A stretch of 64,000 nucleotides of DNA. It comes from Pseudomonas sp. PSB18 (lineage in GTDB: Bacteria > Pseudomonadota > Gammaproteobacteria > Pseudomonadales > Pseudomonadaceae). Positions within the stretch are counted from its first letter, which is position 1; every line of letters starts with the position of its first letter. The DNA is taken from assembly GCF_014596565.1 (NCBI RefSeq), contig NZ_NOIN01000013.1, forward strand, positions 1 through 64,000, given 5' to 3'. Shown piece by piece: positions 42,265 through 51,831 of this stretch. The position numbers were made by a program, and so were the translations under genes. A model generated the notes under the pieces. It did not search any database and was not told the origin of the DNA. It saw only the letters and a program-made list of their open reading frames with translations.

Positions 42265-43614
42265 ATGCACATCCATATTCTCGGTATTTGCGGCACTTTC
42301 ATGGGTTCGATGGCGGTCCTGGCCAAGGAGCTAGGCCATCGTGTGACCGGTTCCGACGCCAACGTCTACCCGCCGATGAGCACCCAACTGGAAGCTCAGG
42401 GCATCGAACTGACCCAGGGCTATGACCCAGCGCAACTGGACCCGGCACCGGACCTGGTGGTCATCGGCAACGCCATGTCCCGTGGCAACCCGGCGGTGGA
42501 GTACGTGCTCAACAAAGGCCTGCCGTATGTGTCCGGGCCGCAGTGGCTGGCCGATCACGTGTTGCAGGGCCGTTGGGTCCTGGCCGTGGCGGGTACCCAC
42601 GGCAAGACCACCACCAGCAGCATGCTCGCCTGGGTGCTGGAACACGCGGGCATGAGCCCGGGCTTCCTGATCGGCGGCGTGCCGCAGAACTTCTCGGTGT
42701 CGGCGCGCCTGGGCGGTACGCCGTTCTTCGTGATCGAAGCCGATGAATACGACAGTGCGTTTTTCGACAAGCGTTCGAAATTCGTCCACTACCGCCCACG
42801 CACGGCGATCCTCAATAATCTGGAGTTCGATCATGCGGACATCTTCCCTGATCTGGCGGCTATCGAGCGGCAATTCCACCATCTGGTTCGCACCATCCCG
42901 AGCGAAGGCCTGGTGATTCACCCGACCACCGAGCCGGCCTTGCAGCGGGTCATCGAAATGGGCTGCTGGACCCCGGTGCAGACCACTGGCGCAGGCGGGC
43001 AGTGGCAGGTGAAGTTGCTGAAGGACGACGGTTCGCAGTTCGAAGTGATGTTCGAGGGCCAGTCCCAAGGCGTCGTGGAGTGGGAACTGACCGGCCAGCA
43101 CAACGTCGCCAACGCTCTGGCCACCTTGGCGGCCGCGCGTCATGTGGGCGTGGTGCCGTCGATGGGCATTGCCGCATTGAGTGCGTTCAAGAGCGTCAAG
43201 CGCCGCATGGAAAAGGTCGCCGAAGTGCACGGCATCACCATCTATGACGATTTCGCCCACCATCCGACCGCCATTGCCACGACCCTCGACGGTTTGCGCA
43301 AGCGTATTGGCGATGCGCCGCTGATCGCGATCATCGAGCCGCGTTCCAACTCGATGAAGCTCGGCGCCCACCGCGATGGCCTGCCGGAAAGCGTGGTCGA
43401 TGCCGACCAGGTGATCTGGTATGCGCCGGCCAACCTCGGTTGGGACCTGGGGGCCACGGCTGCGTTGTGCACGGTGCCGTCGATTGTCAGCGACTCCCTG
43501 GAAGGCATCATCGAGCGCGTGAAGAGCCAGGCCCAGCCCGGCACTCACGTGGTGATCATGAGCAACGGCGGCTTTGGCGGCCTGCACGGCAAACTGGCTG
43601 AGGCGCTGCAATGA
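42265..43614 (+). CDS. mpl: UDP-N-acetylmuramate:L-Ala-gamma-D-Glu-meso-DAP ligase
   Basis: The 449-residue Mur-ligase-fold enzyme of peptidoglycan recycling re-attaches the released tripeptide to UDP-MurNAc. ILGICGTFMGSMAVLAKELG is the N-terminal nucleotide-sugar motif, VAGTHGKTTTSSML the ATP P-loop and FAHHPTAI the conserved late motif. ATG 42265 gives the standard N-terminus. Its stop overlaps the start of ubiX. Confidence 0.95.
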   Translation: MHIHILGICGTFMGSMAVLAKELGHRVTGSDANVYPPMSTQLEAQGIELTQGYDPAQLDPAPDLVVIGNAMSRGNPAVEYVLNKGLPYVSGPQWLADHVLQGRWVLAVAGTHGKTTTSSMLAWVLEHAGMSPGFLIGGVPQNFSVSARLGGTPFFVIEADEYDSAFFDKRSKFVHYRPRTAILNNLEFDHADIFPDLAAIERQFHHLVRTIPSEGLVIHPTTEPALQRVIEMGCWTPVQTTGAGGQWQVKLLKDDGSQFEVMFEGQSQGVVEWELTGQHNVANALATLAAARHVGVVPSMGIAALSAFKSVKRRMEKVAEVHGITIYDDFAHHPTAIATTLDGLRKRIGDAPLIAIIEPRSNSMKLGAHRDGLPESVVDADQVIWYAPANLGWDLGATAALCTVPSIVSDSLEGIIERVKSQAQPGTHVVIMSNGGFGGLHGKLAEALQ

Positions 43615-44258
43615 ACACTCGCTTCGAGAGCAATGGTCCGGAGCGCATCACGCTGGCGATGACCGGTGCGTCCGGCGCCCAGTACGGCTTGCGCCTGCTC
43701 GATTGCCTGGTGCGGGAAGACCGCGAAGTGCATTTCCTCATTTCCAAGGCCGCGCAGTTGGTGATGGCCACGGAAACCGACGTGACCCTGCCGGCCAAGA
43801 CCCAGATGATGCAGGCCTTCCTCACCGAATACACCGGGGCGGCGGCGGGGCAGATCCGGGTCTATGGCAAGGAAGACTGGATGTCGCCGGTGGCGTCGGG
43901 CTCCGGCTCGCCGGCGGCCATGGTGGTGGTGCCGTGTTCCACCGGCACGCTGTCGGCGATTGCCACCGGGGCCTGCAACAACCTGATCGAACGGGCCGCG
44001 GACGTGACGCTGAAGGAACGTCGCCAGTTGATCCTCGTGCCGCGGGAGGCGCCGTATTCGAGCATTCACCTGGAGCACATGCTCAAGCTGTCGAACATGG
44101 GCGTGACCATCCTGCCGGCCTCGCCGGGTTTCTACCACCAGCCGCAGACCATCGACGACCTGATCGATTTCGTGGTCGCGCGGATTCTCAACCTGCTGAA
44201 TATCCCCCAGGACATGTTGCCGCGCTGGGGCGAGCACCATTTGAGCAGTGATGAATAA
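43611..44258 (+). CDS. ubiX: Flavin prenyltransferase UbiX
   Basis: The 215-residue enzyme attaches a dimethylallyl group to FMN, making the prenylated flavin used by UbiD decarboxylase in ubiquinone synthesis. MTGASGAQYGLRLLDCL near the start and PCSTGTLSAIATGACNNLIERAADV in the middle are signatures. It overlaps mpl by 4 bases. Confidence 0.95.
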   Translation: MNTRFESNGPERITLAMTGASGAQYGLRLLDCLVREDREVHFLISKAAQLVMATETDVTLPAKTQMMQAFLTEYTGAAAGQIRVYGKEDWMSPVASGSGSPAAMVVVPCSTGTLSAIATGACNNLIERAADVTLKERRQLILVPREAPYSSIHLEHMLKLSNMGVTILPASPGFYHQPQTIDDLIDFVVARILNLLNIPQDMLPRWGEHHLSSDE

Positions 44259-44535
44259 GCTGCTGATCGTGCTGCTGGCGCTGCAACTGACCGGCTGCGC
44301 CACCGCCCGCACCCTCGACGCGGCCAAGCCTGGCGCACCGGTGGTGTATGCGGGCACTCGCCTGGATCTCTACGCCCTCAACGGTGGCTGCTGCGCCAAG
44401 GATCGCTTTGGCGCCGAAGCCCCGAGTTACCCTGGTGTTGACCTGCCGGGCAGTGCCTTGCTCGACACCTTGTTATTGCCGTTGTCGTTGTTCACGGCGA
44501 TGGGGGTAGGATTCCAGGCGACGGGTGGGTTGTAA
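44251..44535 (+). CDS. YceK/YidQ family small lipoprotein
   Basis: The 94-residue protein has a signal peptide ending in the lipobox LQLTGC (Cys near residue 17), followed by GTRLDLYALNGGCCAKD and PGSALLDTLLLPLSL, the YceK pattern. It is outer- or inner-membrane anchored and of unknown role. ATG 44251 overlaps the ubiX end, so it is co-transcribed. Confidence 0.85.
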   Translation: MNKLLIVLLALQLTGCATARTLDAAKPGAPVVYAGTRLDLYALNGGCCAKDRFGAEAPSYPGVDLPGSALLDTLLLPLSLFTAMGVGFQATGGL

Positions 44536-44569
44536 TCACCGAATCCTGGCCTTATGGCGAGAGCACTTT

Positions 44570-44661
44570 CTGTGGGAGCAAAGCTTGCTCGCGATGCGGC
44601 CGCCTCGGTTCCAAGGCAAGAACCGCGTCAACTTCATCGCGGGCAAGCCTTGCTCCCACAG
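44570..44661. repeat. REPIN-like inverted repeat
   Basis: CTGTGGGAGCAAAGCTTGCT at the left and GGCAAGCCTTGCTCCCACAG at the right, between two converging genes. Same subtype as 40004-40090. Confidence 0.85.
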
Positions 44662-44699
44662 TTTGCTTGCTGAAAATCCTGTTTCAGCAGCCTTAAGAG

Positions 44700-45341
44700 T
44701 CACTTGCCCAGCCTACGCAACTCATCCGACTCCACCACCCGCACCCCATCCTGCTCTTCCAGCGCCAGGCGCCACATGGCGCGGGCCAGTTGGCAGGCTT
44801 CGATGCCGTGGTATTTGCCGGGAATCAGCTTCGACAAGGGCCCGGCCAATTGCTCGGCCAGCCGAGGCTCGACGCGGTCGCCCAACAGCAGGGAAGGACG
44901 GCAGATGGTCAGTTGCGGCCAGTCCTGGGCCTTGAGCGCGGCTTCCATTTCGCCCTTGACCCGGTTGTAGAAGACCGATGATTTCGCGTCAGCCCCCAGG
45001 GCGCTGATGACCACCAGGTGCCGTGCCCCCAGCTCCCGCGCGCGTTTGGCGAACGCCACGACCAGATCCAGGTCCACCGCGCGAAAGGCTTGTTCCGAGC
45101 CGGCCTTCTTGATGGTGGTGCCGAGGCAGCAGAAGGCGATGTCGACCTGGCCGCTGAGGCGAGGCAGTACGTCGGCCGGTTCCCCAATCGGGTTTTCCAG
45201 GCGTGGATGCTCGGCCAGCGGCCGGCGGGAGGGTGCCAGGACCCGGCTGATGGTCGGCTCGTTGAGCAGTCGATCCAACAGGTGTTCCCCGGTCAATCCG
45301 GTCGCGCCGGCGAGCAAAACATGCTGAGGCGTCAAGTACAT
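44700..45341 (-). CDS. NAD(P)-binding oxidoreductase (atypical SDR, HTATIP2-like)
   Basis: The 213-residue protein starts with a Rossmann motif LLAGATGLTGEHLLDRLL (9-26). It also has IAFCCLGTTIKKAGSEQAF, HLVVISALGADAKSSVFYNRVKGEME and TICRPSLLLG, the pattern of the atypical SDR5/HTATIP2-like group. The YxxxK pair is YNRVK. Function is unknown. It is 27 bases downstream of the MORN/C13 gene stop on the same strand, so possibly in one operon. Confidence 0.85.
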   Translation of the reverse strand: MYLTPQHVLLAGATGLTGEHLLDRLLNEPTISRVLAPSRRPLAEHPRLENPIGEPADVLPRLSGQVDIAFCCLGTTIKKAGSEQAFRAVDLDLVVAFAKRARELGARHLVVISALGADAKSSVFYNRVKGEMEAALKAQDWPQLTICRPSLLLGDRVEPRLAEQLAGPLSKLIPGKYHGIEACQLARAMWRLALEEQDGVRVVESDELRRLGK

Positions 45342-45368
45342 AGTGTTTCCCCCTTGATACGGTTCAGC

Positions 45369-47087
45369 TTAGTTGCTCTTTTTGGCCTCGTCGTTCAGTG
45401 CAGCACTTTGCAATGCTTTTCGTGCCTGCAGTTTGCGCAGCAATTGCCAGTGGGACAGGACCGTCCTGGGAGCCCAGATCTGCGGCTCGGACGCTTCGAA
45501 ATTATCCGCCTGCTCCCGCTCGGCCACGGTGGCCTTGGCCAACTTGAAGGCCTGTTCCAGGTCGTCGGTCTGGTTCAGCGCCTGGGCGAACAAGGCATCG
45601 CCGAAATAGGTGAAGTTGGCTTCCTCGGAGCAACCGAAGGACACCCGGTCGGCCCGTGAAGCGGTCATGATCAGGGTGCGTTCATCCTTGAGCGCCGGGA
45701 TGAAACCGCCGGAGTAGCAGGCCGAGATCACCACGATCTTGTCGCGGTTCTTCAGCGGTGCCAGCACCACGGCCAATTCGTCGGCGGGCAGGTCGGCCAG
45801 CTCCATGCGCGGCTGGTCGAGCACCAGTTCATGTTCGCTGGTGCCATGGCTGGTCAGGTAGATGAAAATCAGGTCTTCCGGGCCGCTGCGTTCGGCCAGG
45901 GTGCTGGCGGCGCGGCGCAGGCTTTCGCGGGTCGCCATGGGACGGTCGCCCAGGTGATCGCGATGGTTGACCAGGCGGATCTGCCCGAACGCGCCGAAAC
46001 GGCTGGCGAGCATGTTGGCGACATAGTCGGATTCGCGCAGGAACACGCTTTGCTTGCCGTCGCCGCCCAGGGTCAGGCTGTACAGCTCCACTGCCGGTGT
46101 CGACGCGGGGATCTGGGCCAGGGCGTCATCCAGCAGGCGGCCTTGTGACAGCAGGCCGAGTTCGAGCGCGTCCGGTAGCAGCTTGCCATCGGCATCGCGC
46201 ACCCGCTGGCCGTTGGCCCAGGTGCCGCTTTGTACCGTGCCGTCGGTCAACACCAGGGTGCCGCGACCGTGGTAACTGTCGTTTTCGAACTCACCGATGT
46301 AAAAACTGCCATCGGGCAGGTTCAGGCGGCCCTGGCCGGTGAAGCGCCACTCGTTGAAGCGACCGAGGTAATGGCTGCCATCGGCGCCGATCAGCTCGCC
46401 CTTGCCGGTGAGCGCGCCGTCCTTGAATTGGCCGATCCAGACATCACCGTCGGCATTTTCGTAGCGGCCGCGGCCGTTGAGCTGGTTGTTCTTGAAGCTG
46501 CCGACGTAGACATCGCCTTCGGCACTGTTGAACGTGCCTTTGCCCTGCAACTGACCATCGACGAAATGCCCGGTGAACTGGTTGCCGGCGGCATCGAAGC
46601 GCTGGCCGTCGCCATTGGGCTTGCCGTTGGCGAACGGGCCCTGGTACTGGCTGCCGTCGGCGAGTTCCAGGCGACCGAGGCCCGAATAGCGGTCGGCCTT
46701 GAATTCGCCACGGTAGGTGACGCCATTTTCCTTGAGCGTGCCTTCGCCGTCCCGGCGCCCCAGCTTGAAGCCACCGGTGTAGCTGCTGGTGGGCGTATCG
46801 AGGCTGCCCTGGCCGTGGAACAGGCCCTGCTGGAACTGGCCGCGATAGACCTCGCCATTACTGCCGTGCCATTCCCCGATGCCATGCCATTGGCCTTTGT
46901 CGAACTGTCCGGCATACCAACTGCCGTTGGGATAGTCGATGCGTCCCTGGCCCTGCAGCAGCCCGTTCACCAGGTCGCCGCGATAGCGTCCGCCATCGGG
47001 CAGGCGTGCGTCAGGCGGCAACAGGGATTCGCCATCGCCGCAGGCGGCCAGCAAGAGGGTCAAAGCCAGGGGGAAAAGTAAGCGCAT
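45369..47087 (-). CDS. Lipoprotein with MORN repeats and caspase-like C13 peptidase domain
   Basis: The 572-residue protein has a signal peptide ending in LLLAACGDGE (lipobox Cys16). About a dozen MORN repeats (YRGDLVNGLLQGQGRIDYPN type) run to about residue 290, and a C13/caspase-fold domain occupies about 330-545. Catalytic His is in YLTSHGTSEHEL and Cys in VISACYSGGF. Surface-anchored C13 peptidases process or transamidate proteins. MORN repeats bind lipids or act as spacers. The substrate is unknown. Confidence 0.88.
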   Translation of the reverse strand: MRLLFPLALTLLLAACGDGESLLPPDARLPDGGRYRGDLVNGLLQGQGRIDYPNGSWYAGQFDKGQWHGIGEWHGSNGEVYRGQFQQGLFHGQGSLDTPTSSYTGGFKLGRRDGEGTLKENGVTYRGEFKADRYSGLGRLELADGSQYQGPFANGKPNGDGQRFDAAGNQFTGHFVDGQLQGKGTFNSAEGDVYVGSFKNNQLNGRGRYENADGDVWIGQFKDGALTGKGELIGADGSHYLGRFNEWRFTGQGRLNLPDGSFYIGEFENDSYHGRGTLVLTDGTVQSGTWANGQRVRDADGKLLPDALELGLLSQGRLLDDALAQIPASTPAVELYSLTLGGDGKQSVFLRESDYVANMLASRFGAFGQIRLVNHRDHLGDRPMATRESLRRAASTLAERSGPEDLIFIYLTSHGTSEHELVLDQPRMELADLPADELAVVLAPLKNRDKIVVISACYSGGFIPALKDERTLIMTASRADRVSFGCSEEANFTYFGDALFAQALNQTDDLEQAFKLAKATVAEREQADNFEASEPQIWAPRTVLSHWQLLRKLQARKALQSAALNDEAKKSN

Positions 47088-47189
47088 AACGGGATCCAGG
47101 TAATCAGGCGACGAGTATGCCGCAGCTATGCGCGATAGAACTAGAGAAGCGCTGCGAAACTGCCTGGGCGGTTTCGCATGCGCGAAGGG

Positions 47190-47645
47190 TTACACGAAGC
47201 AGAGCGACAGGGGTTCGGCGATGTAGGCCGGTTTGTCCGAGCCTTCGATTTCCAGCGTGGCGGTGGCCTTGAGCAGCCATTGGCCGGGTTTTTTCTCGGT
47301 GGCGTCCACCAGGTCGACCTTGAGCCGCACTTTGGAATCGACCTTCACCGGCTGGATGAAGCGCACGCTGTCCAGTCCGTAGTTGACGACCATTTTCACG
47401 CCTTCGGGCAGGATCAGGATGTCTTCCATCAGTTTGGGCATCAGCGACAGCGACAGGAAGCCGTGGGCAATGGTGCTGCCGAATGGTGTCTGTGCGGCCT
47501 TGACCGGATCGACGTGGATGAACTGAAAGTCGCCGGTGGCTTCGGCGAACAGGTTGATGCGGTCCTGGTCGATGGTCAGCCAGTCGGAACGTCCGAGTTC
47601 CTTGCCGACATAATCTTTGAGCGCTGCAACGGGAACATAGGGCAT
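47190..47645 (-). CDS. MaoC-like (R)-enoyl-CoA hydratase
   Basis: The 151-residue hot-dog-fold protein has the hydratase-2 motif: Asp and His in NLFAEATGDFQFIHVDPVKA, followed by STIAHGFLSLSLMPKL. It would hydrate trans-2-enoyl-CoA to the (R)-3-hydroxyacyl-CoA (PhaJ/NodN-like). ATG 47645 has AAGGAG upstream; the frame opens earlier at 47708 without support. It is a single-gene unit. Confidence 0.9.
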   Translation of the reverse strand: MPYVPVAALKDYVGKELGRSDWLTIDQDRINLFAEATGDFQFIHVDPVKAAQTPFGSTIAHGFLSLSLMPKLMEDILILPEGVKMVVNYGLDSVRFIQPVKVDSKVRLKVDLVDATEKKPGQWLLKATATLEIEGSDKPAYIAEPLSLCFV

Positions 47646-47832
47646 TGAGACTCTCCTTGGTTCAACGGTTCTATCTTTGGTACGGGGTAGGTGGCCCCGG
47701 GGAACCACTGTAGATCAACATGACGCACAGGGAAGGTCACGGACCATGCTTTTTACGAATGCCGGTCCATAGCCTGGGCGTGCTTATAATGCGGGCGCTT
47801 TCATTGGGTAGAGGTTGCAGGGGAGAGGACGG

Positions 47833-48201
47833 ATGTTGCTACGGGGCCTGACCTGGCTGGTGCTGTTTCAATTGCTGGGCACCGCCATCAATCATTTGTT
47901 CTTGCCGGTGCTGCCGGGGCCGATCATCGGCCTGCTGCTGTTGCTGGTCTATTTGATCGCCCGTGGCGAGGTCGCCGAGCCGTTGAGCCTGGCCGCCGGC
48001 AGCCTGCTGCGTTACCTGCCGTTGCTGCTGGTGCCGCCGGCGGTGGGGGTGATGGTCTACGCCCGGGCCATCGCCGCCGATTTCTGGGCCATCGTCGGCG
48101 CGCTGGTGTTGTCGCTGGTCCTGTCCATGGCGTTCGCCGGGGTGCTGATGCAGCGCCTGGGCCGGCGTCACGTCGCCGTCGTGGAGGAGGACAAGCCATG
48201 A
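47833..48201 (+). CDS. LrgA/CidA family holin-like protein
   Basis: The 122-residue membrane protein has four hydrophobic segments with LFLPVLPGPIIGLLLLLVYLI and LLVPPAVGVMVY as family markers. It works with the LrgB partner immediately downstream (4-base overlap) in control of murein hydrolase activity or pyruvate-type transport. ATG 47833 follows GGGAGAGGA; the TTG frame from 47815 is rejected. Confidence 0.9.
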   Translation: MLLRGLTWLVLFQLLGTAINHLFLPVLPGPIIGLLLLLVYLIARGEVAEPLSLAAGSLLRYLPLLLVPPAVGVMVYARAIAADFWAIVGALVLSLVLSMAFAGVLMQRLGRRHVAVVEEDKP

Positions 48202-48914
48202 TCCTCGACTGGCAGGGCGCCTGGGCTTCGGTGATCCATCATCCGCTGTTCGGCATCGGCATTACCCTGGGGGCCTATCAACTGGTGCTGGCGGCATTCG
48301 AGAAGACCCGCTGGGTCTTCCTGCAACCGGTGCTGATGTCGATGGTGCTGCTGATCGGGGTGCTGGTCAGTTGCGACATCACCTACGCCGAATACCGCAA
48401 GAGCACCGAGATCCTCAGCATCCTGCTGGGGCCGGCCACGGTCGCGCTGGCGGTGCCGCTGTACCTGAACCTGCGGCGGATCCGACAATTGTTCTGGCCG
48501 ATCTTTACTACGCTGGTGATAGGCGGGGTGTTCGCCACCGGTTCCGCGGTGTTGCTGGGCTGGGCGTTCGGCGCCGAGCACATGATTCTGATGACCATGG
48601 CGCCCAAATCGGTGACCTCGCCGATTGCGATGCTGGTGGCCGAGCAGATCGGCGGCGTGGCGGCCATGGCGGCGGTGTTCGTCTTGATCACCGGGGTGCT
48701 CGGGGCGATCCTGGGCCCGAGCATCCTGAACCGGCTGGGCGTCCACAGCCCTGAAGCCCGGGGCATGGCCCTGGGCCTGACGGCTCACGCGGTGGGGACG
48801 TCGGTGGCGTTGCAGGAAAGCGAAGAGTCCGGCGCCTTTGCGGCGCTGGCGATGAGTCTGATGGGCGTGGCCACGGCGGTGCTGCTACCGCTGGTGGTGT
48901 CGATGACGGTCTAG
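48198..48914 (+). CDS. LrgB family membrane protein
   Basis: The 238-residue protein has several hydrophobic segments and the LrgB signature MAPKSVTSPIAMLVAEQIGG and GLTAHAVGTSVALQESEESG. It is translationally coupled to the LrgA/CidA partner and acts in the inner membrane. Confidence 0.92.
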   Translation: MILDWQGAWASVIHHPLFGIGITLGAYQLVLAAFEKTRWVFLQPVLMSMVLLIGVLVSCDITYAEYRKSTEILSILLGPATVALAVPLYLNLRRIRQLFWPIFTTLVIGGVFATGSAVLLGWAFGAEHMILMTMAPKSVTSPIAMLVAEQIGGVAAMAAVFVLITGVLGAILGPSILNRLGVHSPEARGMALGLTAHAVGTSVALQESEESGAFAALAMSLMGVATAVLLPLVVSMTV

Positions 48915-48923
48915 GAAACAGTT

Positions 48924-49514
48924 ATGAATTTGCCGCTTTTTCCGTTGAACACCGTGCTTTTCCCCGGCTGCATCCTCGATTTGCAGATATTCGAGGCACG
49001 CTACCTCGACATGATCGGGCGCTGCATGAAGAAGGGCGAAGGGTTCGGCGTGGTGTGCATTCTGGACGGGCAGGAAGTCGGTATCGCGCCGCAAGGCTAT
49101 GCACGGGTCGGCTGTGAAGCGCTGATCACCGACTTTTCCCAGCAGGACAATGGCCTGTTGGGAATTCGCGTGCAGGGCGGGCGCCGCTTTATCGTGCATG
49201 ACAGCAGTGTCCAGCCCGACCAGCTCACCGTGGCCGATGTCGAATGGCTGGAGGATGAGCCGGAGCAACCGCTGCAGGACGAAGACGCCGACCTGGTGGC
49301 GCTGCTCCAGGCCTTGGCCGAGCACCCGATGGTCGAGGCCCTGAACATGGGCACCGAGGCGACCGGCCAACAATCATTGGCCAATCAATTGGCATACCTG
49401 TTGCCGTTCAATGAGCTGGACAAGATCGACCTGCTGCAACTGGATGATCCGCAACAGCGCCTGGATGCGATTCAGGCGCTGCTCGATGAGTTGCAGGGCG
49501 AGCTCTTCGCCTGA
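48924..49514 (+). CDS. LON substrate-binding domain (PUA-like) protein
   Basis: This 196-residue protein corresponds to the N-terminal LON domain alone: LPLFPLNTVLFPGCILDLQIFEARY at the start and a helical C-terminus DPQQRLDAIQALLDELQ. It has no ATPase or protease part. Such proteins may bind substrates for degradation. It lies 9 bases after lrgB. Confidence 0.9.
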   Translation: MNLPLFPLNTVLFPGCILDLQIFEARYLDMIGRCMKKGEGFGVVCILDGQEVGIAPQGYARVGCEALITDFSQQDNGLLGIRVQGGRRFIVHDSSVQPDQLTVADVEWLEDEPEQPLQDEDADLVALLQALAEHPMVEALNMGTEATGQQSLANQLAYLLPFNELDKIDLLQLDDPQQRLDAIQALLDELQGELFA

Positions 49515-49534
49515 GGCTGTTCACCGCAAATCAT

Positions 49535-49624
49535 TGTGGGAGCGAGCCTGCTCGCGATGGCGGCGTGTCAGCGATGTAGGTGTTGGCTGATGCACCGCCA
49601 TCGCGAGCAGGCTCGCTCCCACAG
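49535..49624. repeat. REPIN
   Basis: TGTGGGAGCGAGCCTGCTCG and its inverted copy lie between the converging LON-domain and DedA-PAP2 genes. Confidence 0.9.
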
Positions 49625-49655
49625 GGTTCTTCTGTGTCGATGGAGCCAGTCTGCA

Positions 49656-50972
49656 TCAATAGGCATACCGCAACATCCCATGAGGCAAGTGCCGCAGAGC
49701 GAAGAAACTGAATGCCGCCACCAGCGCCGGCAGGATCAGCCACCAGATCTTCGGCGGCATGGCGGGCAACGGGGTCTGGCGCTGGCTCAGCCACAGGACG
49801 GCGGCGCAGACGCAGGCGGCGAGCATGGCGCCGGCCAGGATGTCGCTGGGCCAATGGGCGCCCAGGTACACGCGGGACAAGGCAATCGCCAGCGCCGGCA
49901 GGCAGCCCAGCAGCAGCCAGGTCAGGCGCAGGCGTGGCGGTTGTCCGCGGCCGGCCAGGACCGCGAGCGCCAGGAACAGCGCGAACGAACCGGAGGCATG
50001 GCCACTGGGCATGCTGTAGCTGGTCAGTGGGTCGGTCAGGATTTCCGGGCGCACGCGGGCGAAGAAGTGCTTGCAACCGGTGTTGGCCAGGGCGGTGAAG
50101 AGCATGGTGGCGCCAGCGAAGATTGCCTGTCGCCATTGGCGGGCCACCAATAGCAGTCCGGTCAGCAGGGCACTGAAAATCAGCATGAAGCGGAATTCGC
50201 CGATCAGCGTGAAAGTCACTGCGATTTCGTCCAGCATCGGGCTGCGATGTTCCTGGACCAGGGTCATCAACCCTTGATCGAAGGCCGTCAGGTAGCGGAA
50301 GCCGATGAACAGGCCGAGCAGAATCACCAGGCCCAGGCCGGCAATCAGTGCCGTGGCATGTCGGTGACGCCGCAGGCTGCTATTGACACTCAACCCGATC
50401 ATGACCGCGACGCTGCCAATGACGATGCCGGCCTGTAGCCAGAAGCCTTCGGGCAACGGCAGGCGAATCGCCGCCCCGGTAGCCCAGCCCGGCAACAGAT
50501 ACGCCACGCTCCAGCCTGACGCGGCCAGCAGGCTGACGGCGGCAAAGCGGGGGAAGGGCATGTCGCACATCCCGGCCACCATCGGCAGCATCGGTCGCAG
50601 CGGCCCGATAAAGCGCCCCACCAGCAGACTGGCGATGCCGTAGCGCTGGAAATAGCTTTCCGCCGCGTTCATCCATTCCGGGTGGTGCCGCAATCCCGGC
50701 AGGCGCCGGATGTTCTGGTGGAAGTGCCGACCGAGGAAGTACGAGGCCAGGTCCCCGAGCAAGCCCCCCAGCAAGCCCAATAACAGTGTCTCGCCCAGGG
50801 ACAAGGCGCCACTGCCGGCCAGCACCGCCACGGCAAACAGCAGCACGGTGCCCGGTACGATCAACCCGGCAATCGCCAGGCACTCCACGCACGCCACGAC
50901 GAACACCGCCACCGCCAGCCATTGTGGGTTGGCAGCTAGCCAGCCAGTGATGCTATCGAGCCATGGGCCCAT
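49656..50972 (-). CDS. Fusion of DedA domain and PAP2 phosphatase
   Basis: The 438-residue polytopic membrane protein. The N-terminal part (about 1-200) has the DedA signature VGRFIGPLRPMLPMVAGMCDMP. The C-terminal part has the PAP2 acid-phosphatase triad: KHFFARVRPE, SMPSGHASGSFA and SRVYLGAHWPSDILAG. The fusion joins a lipid flippase-like domain to a lipid-phosphate phosphatase. Recycling of undecaprenyl pyrophosphate or phosphatidic acid is plausible. Confidence 0.92.
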   Translation of the reverse strand: MGPWLDSITGWLAANPQWLAVAVFVVACVECLAIAGLIVPGTVLLFAVAVLAGSGALSLGETLLLGLLGGLLGDLASYFLGRHFHQNIRRLPGLRHHPEWMNAAESYFQRYGIASLLVGRFIGPLRPMLPMVAGMCDMPFPRFAAVSLLAASGWSVAYLLPGWATGAAIRLPLPEGFWLQAGIVIGSVAVMIGLSVNSSLRRHRHATALIAGLGLVILLGLFIGFRYLTAFDQGLMTLVQEHRSPMLDEIAVTFTLIGEFRFMLIFSALLTGLLLVARQWRQAIFAGATMLFTALANTGCKHFFARVRPEILTDPLTSYSMPSGHASGSFALFLALAVLAGRGQPPRLRLTWLLLGCLPALAIALSRVYLGAHWPSDILAGAMLAACVCAAVLWLSQRQTPLPAMPPKIWWLILPALVAAFSFFALRHLPHGMLRYAY

Positions 50973-51002
50973 AGATACAACTCCATTGAAGATGTTTTTT
51001 TA

Positions 51003-51096
51003 CTGTGGGAGCGAGCCTGCTCGCGATTAGCGGTGTGTCAGTCAACATCAATATTGGATGTACGGACGCCATCGCGAGCAGGCTCGCTCCCACAGG
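51003..51096. repeat. REPIN
   Basis: CTGTGGGAGCGAGCCTGCTC and its inverted copy between two genes read leftward. Confidence 0.9.
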
Positions 51097-51150
51097 GAAT
51101 CTGTTGTGAAGCAAAAAAACTGGTTCCCACAGGAAACTGTGTTGCATCGA

Positions 51151-51831
51151 TCATGAAAGCAAAAAATAATCGCGCCCCTCGACCTGTCCGCGCCGCAACG
51201 GGTTGCGGGTGCACCATGGTGCGTAGGCGGCGTCGACGAAACGGTAGGGCAGATGCTCGTCGCGTCCCGATGGGATGCCCAGGCGGGTGGTCTGGATCAC
51301 ATTGACCGTCGGCACCTCCACGTCTTCCACCAGCAGCCGCTCGGGGTCGAAGCGTTTGGCGTCCCATTCCGGCACCTTCAGCCCCAGGGCCTTGCACAGT
51401 AGGGTCTGGCCGGCGCAGAGCTTCTGCGGCGTGCGCGGGCGGCCCTGGGCGTCGGGGTTGTTCAACAGCATCTGCGCCAGGCTGTCCGGGCCGGAGATGC
51501 TGTCGACCCAGGGGTATGCCGATTTGATCAATACCGCATTGCCCGGGCCCTGGGCACTGAAGTTCAGCGAGTCGCCGCCCCGGGCGTAGTACATATAGAT
51601 GTGGCCGCCGTCCAGGAACAGGGCCTTGCGTTTTTCCGTATAGCCCAGGGAGGCGTGGCTGCCCTTTTCGGCGAAATAATAAGCTTCGGTCTCGATGATG
51701 CGGGCGCTGAGCCACAGGTCGCCGACCTTGTGGCGGATGACTTTGCCCAGCAGGTCCTTGGCGAGCACCTGGGCGTCGCGGTCGAAAAAGGCGTCGGGCA
51801 GGGCGTTTGGCGTATGAGGCGAATCGGTCAT
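51151..51831 (-). CDS. DNA-3-methyladenine glycosylase (AAG/MPG type)
   Basis: The 226-residue enzyme removes alkylated purines in base-excision repair. FDRDAQVLAKDLLGKVIRH near residue 17, ARIIETEAYYFAEKGSHAS with the catalytic glutamate region, and GPGNAVLIKSAYP mark the human-AAG-like family. It is a single-gene unit. Confidence 0.92.
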   Translation of the reverse strand: MTDSPHTPNALPDAFFDRDAQVLAKDLLGKVIRHKVGDLWLSARIIETEAYYFAEKGSHASLGYTEKRKALFLDGGHIYMYYARGGDSLNFSAQGPGNAVLIKSAYPWVDSISGPDSLAQMLLNNPDAQGRPRTPQKLCAGQTLLCKALGLKVPEWDAKRFDPERLLVEDVEVPTVNVIQTTRLGIPSGRDEHLPYRFVDAAYAPWCTRNPLRRGQVEGRDYFLLS

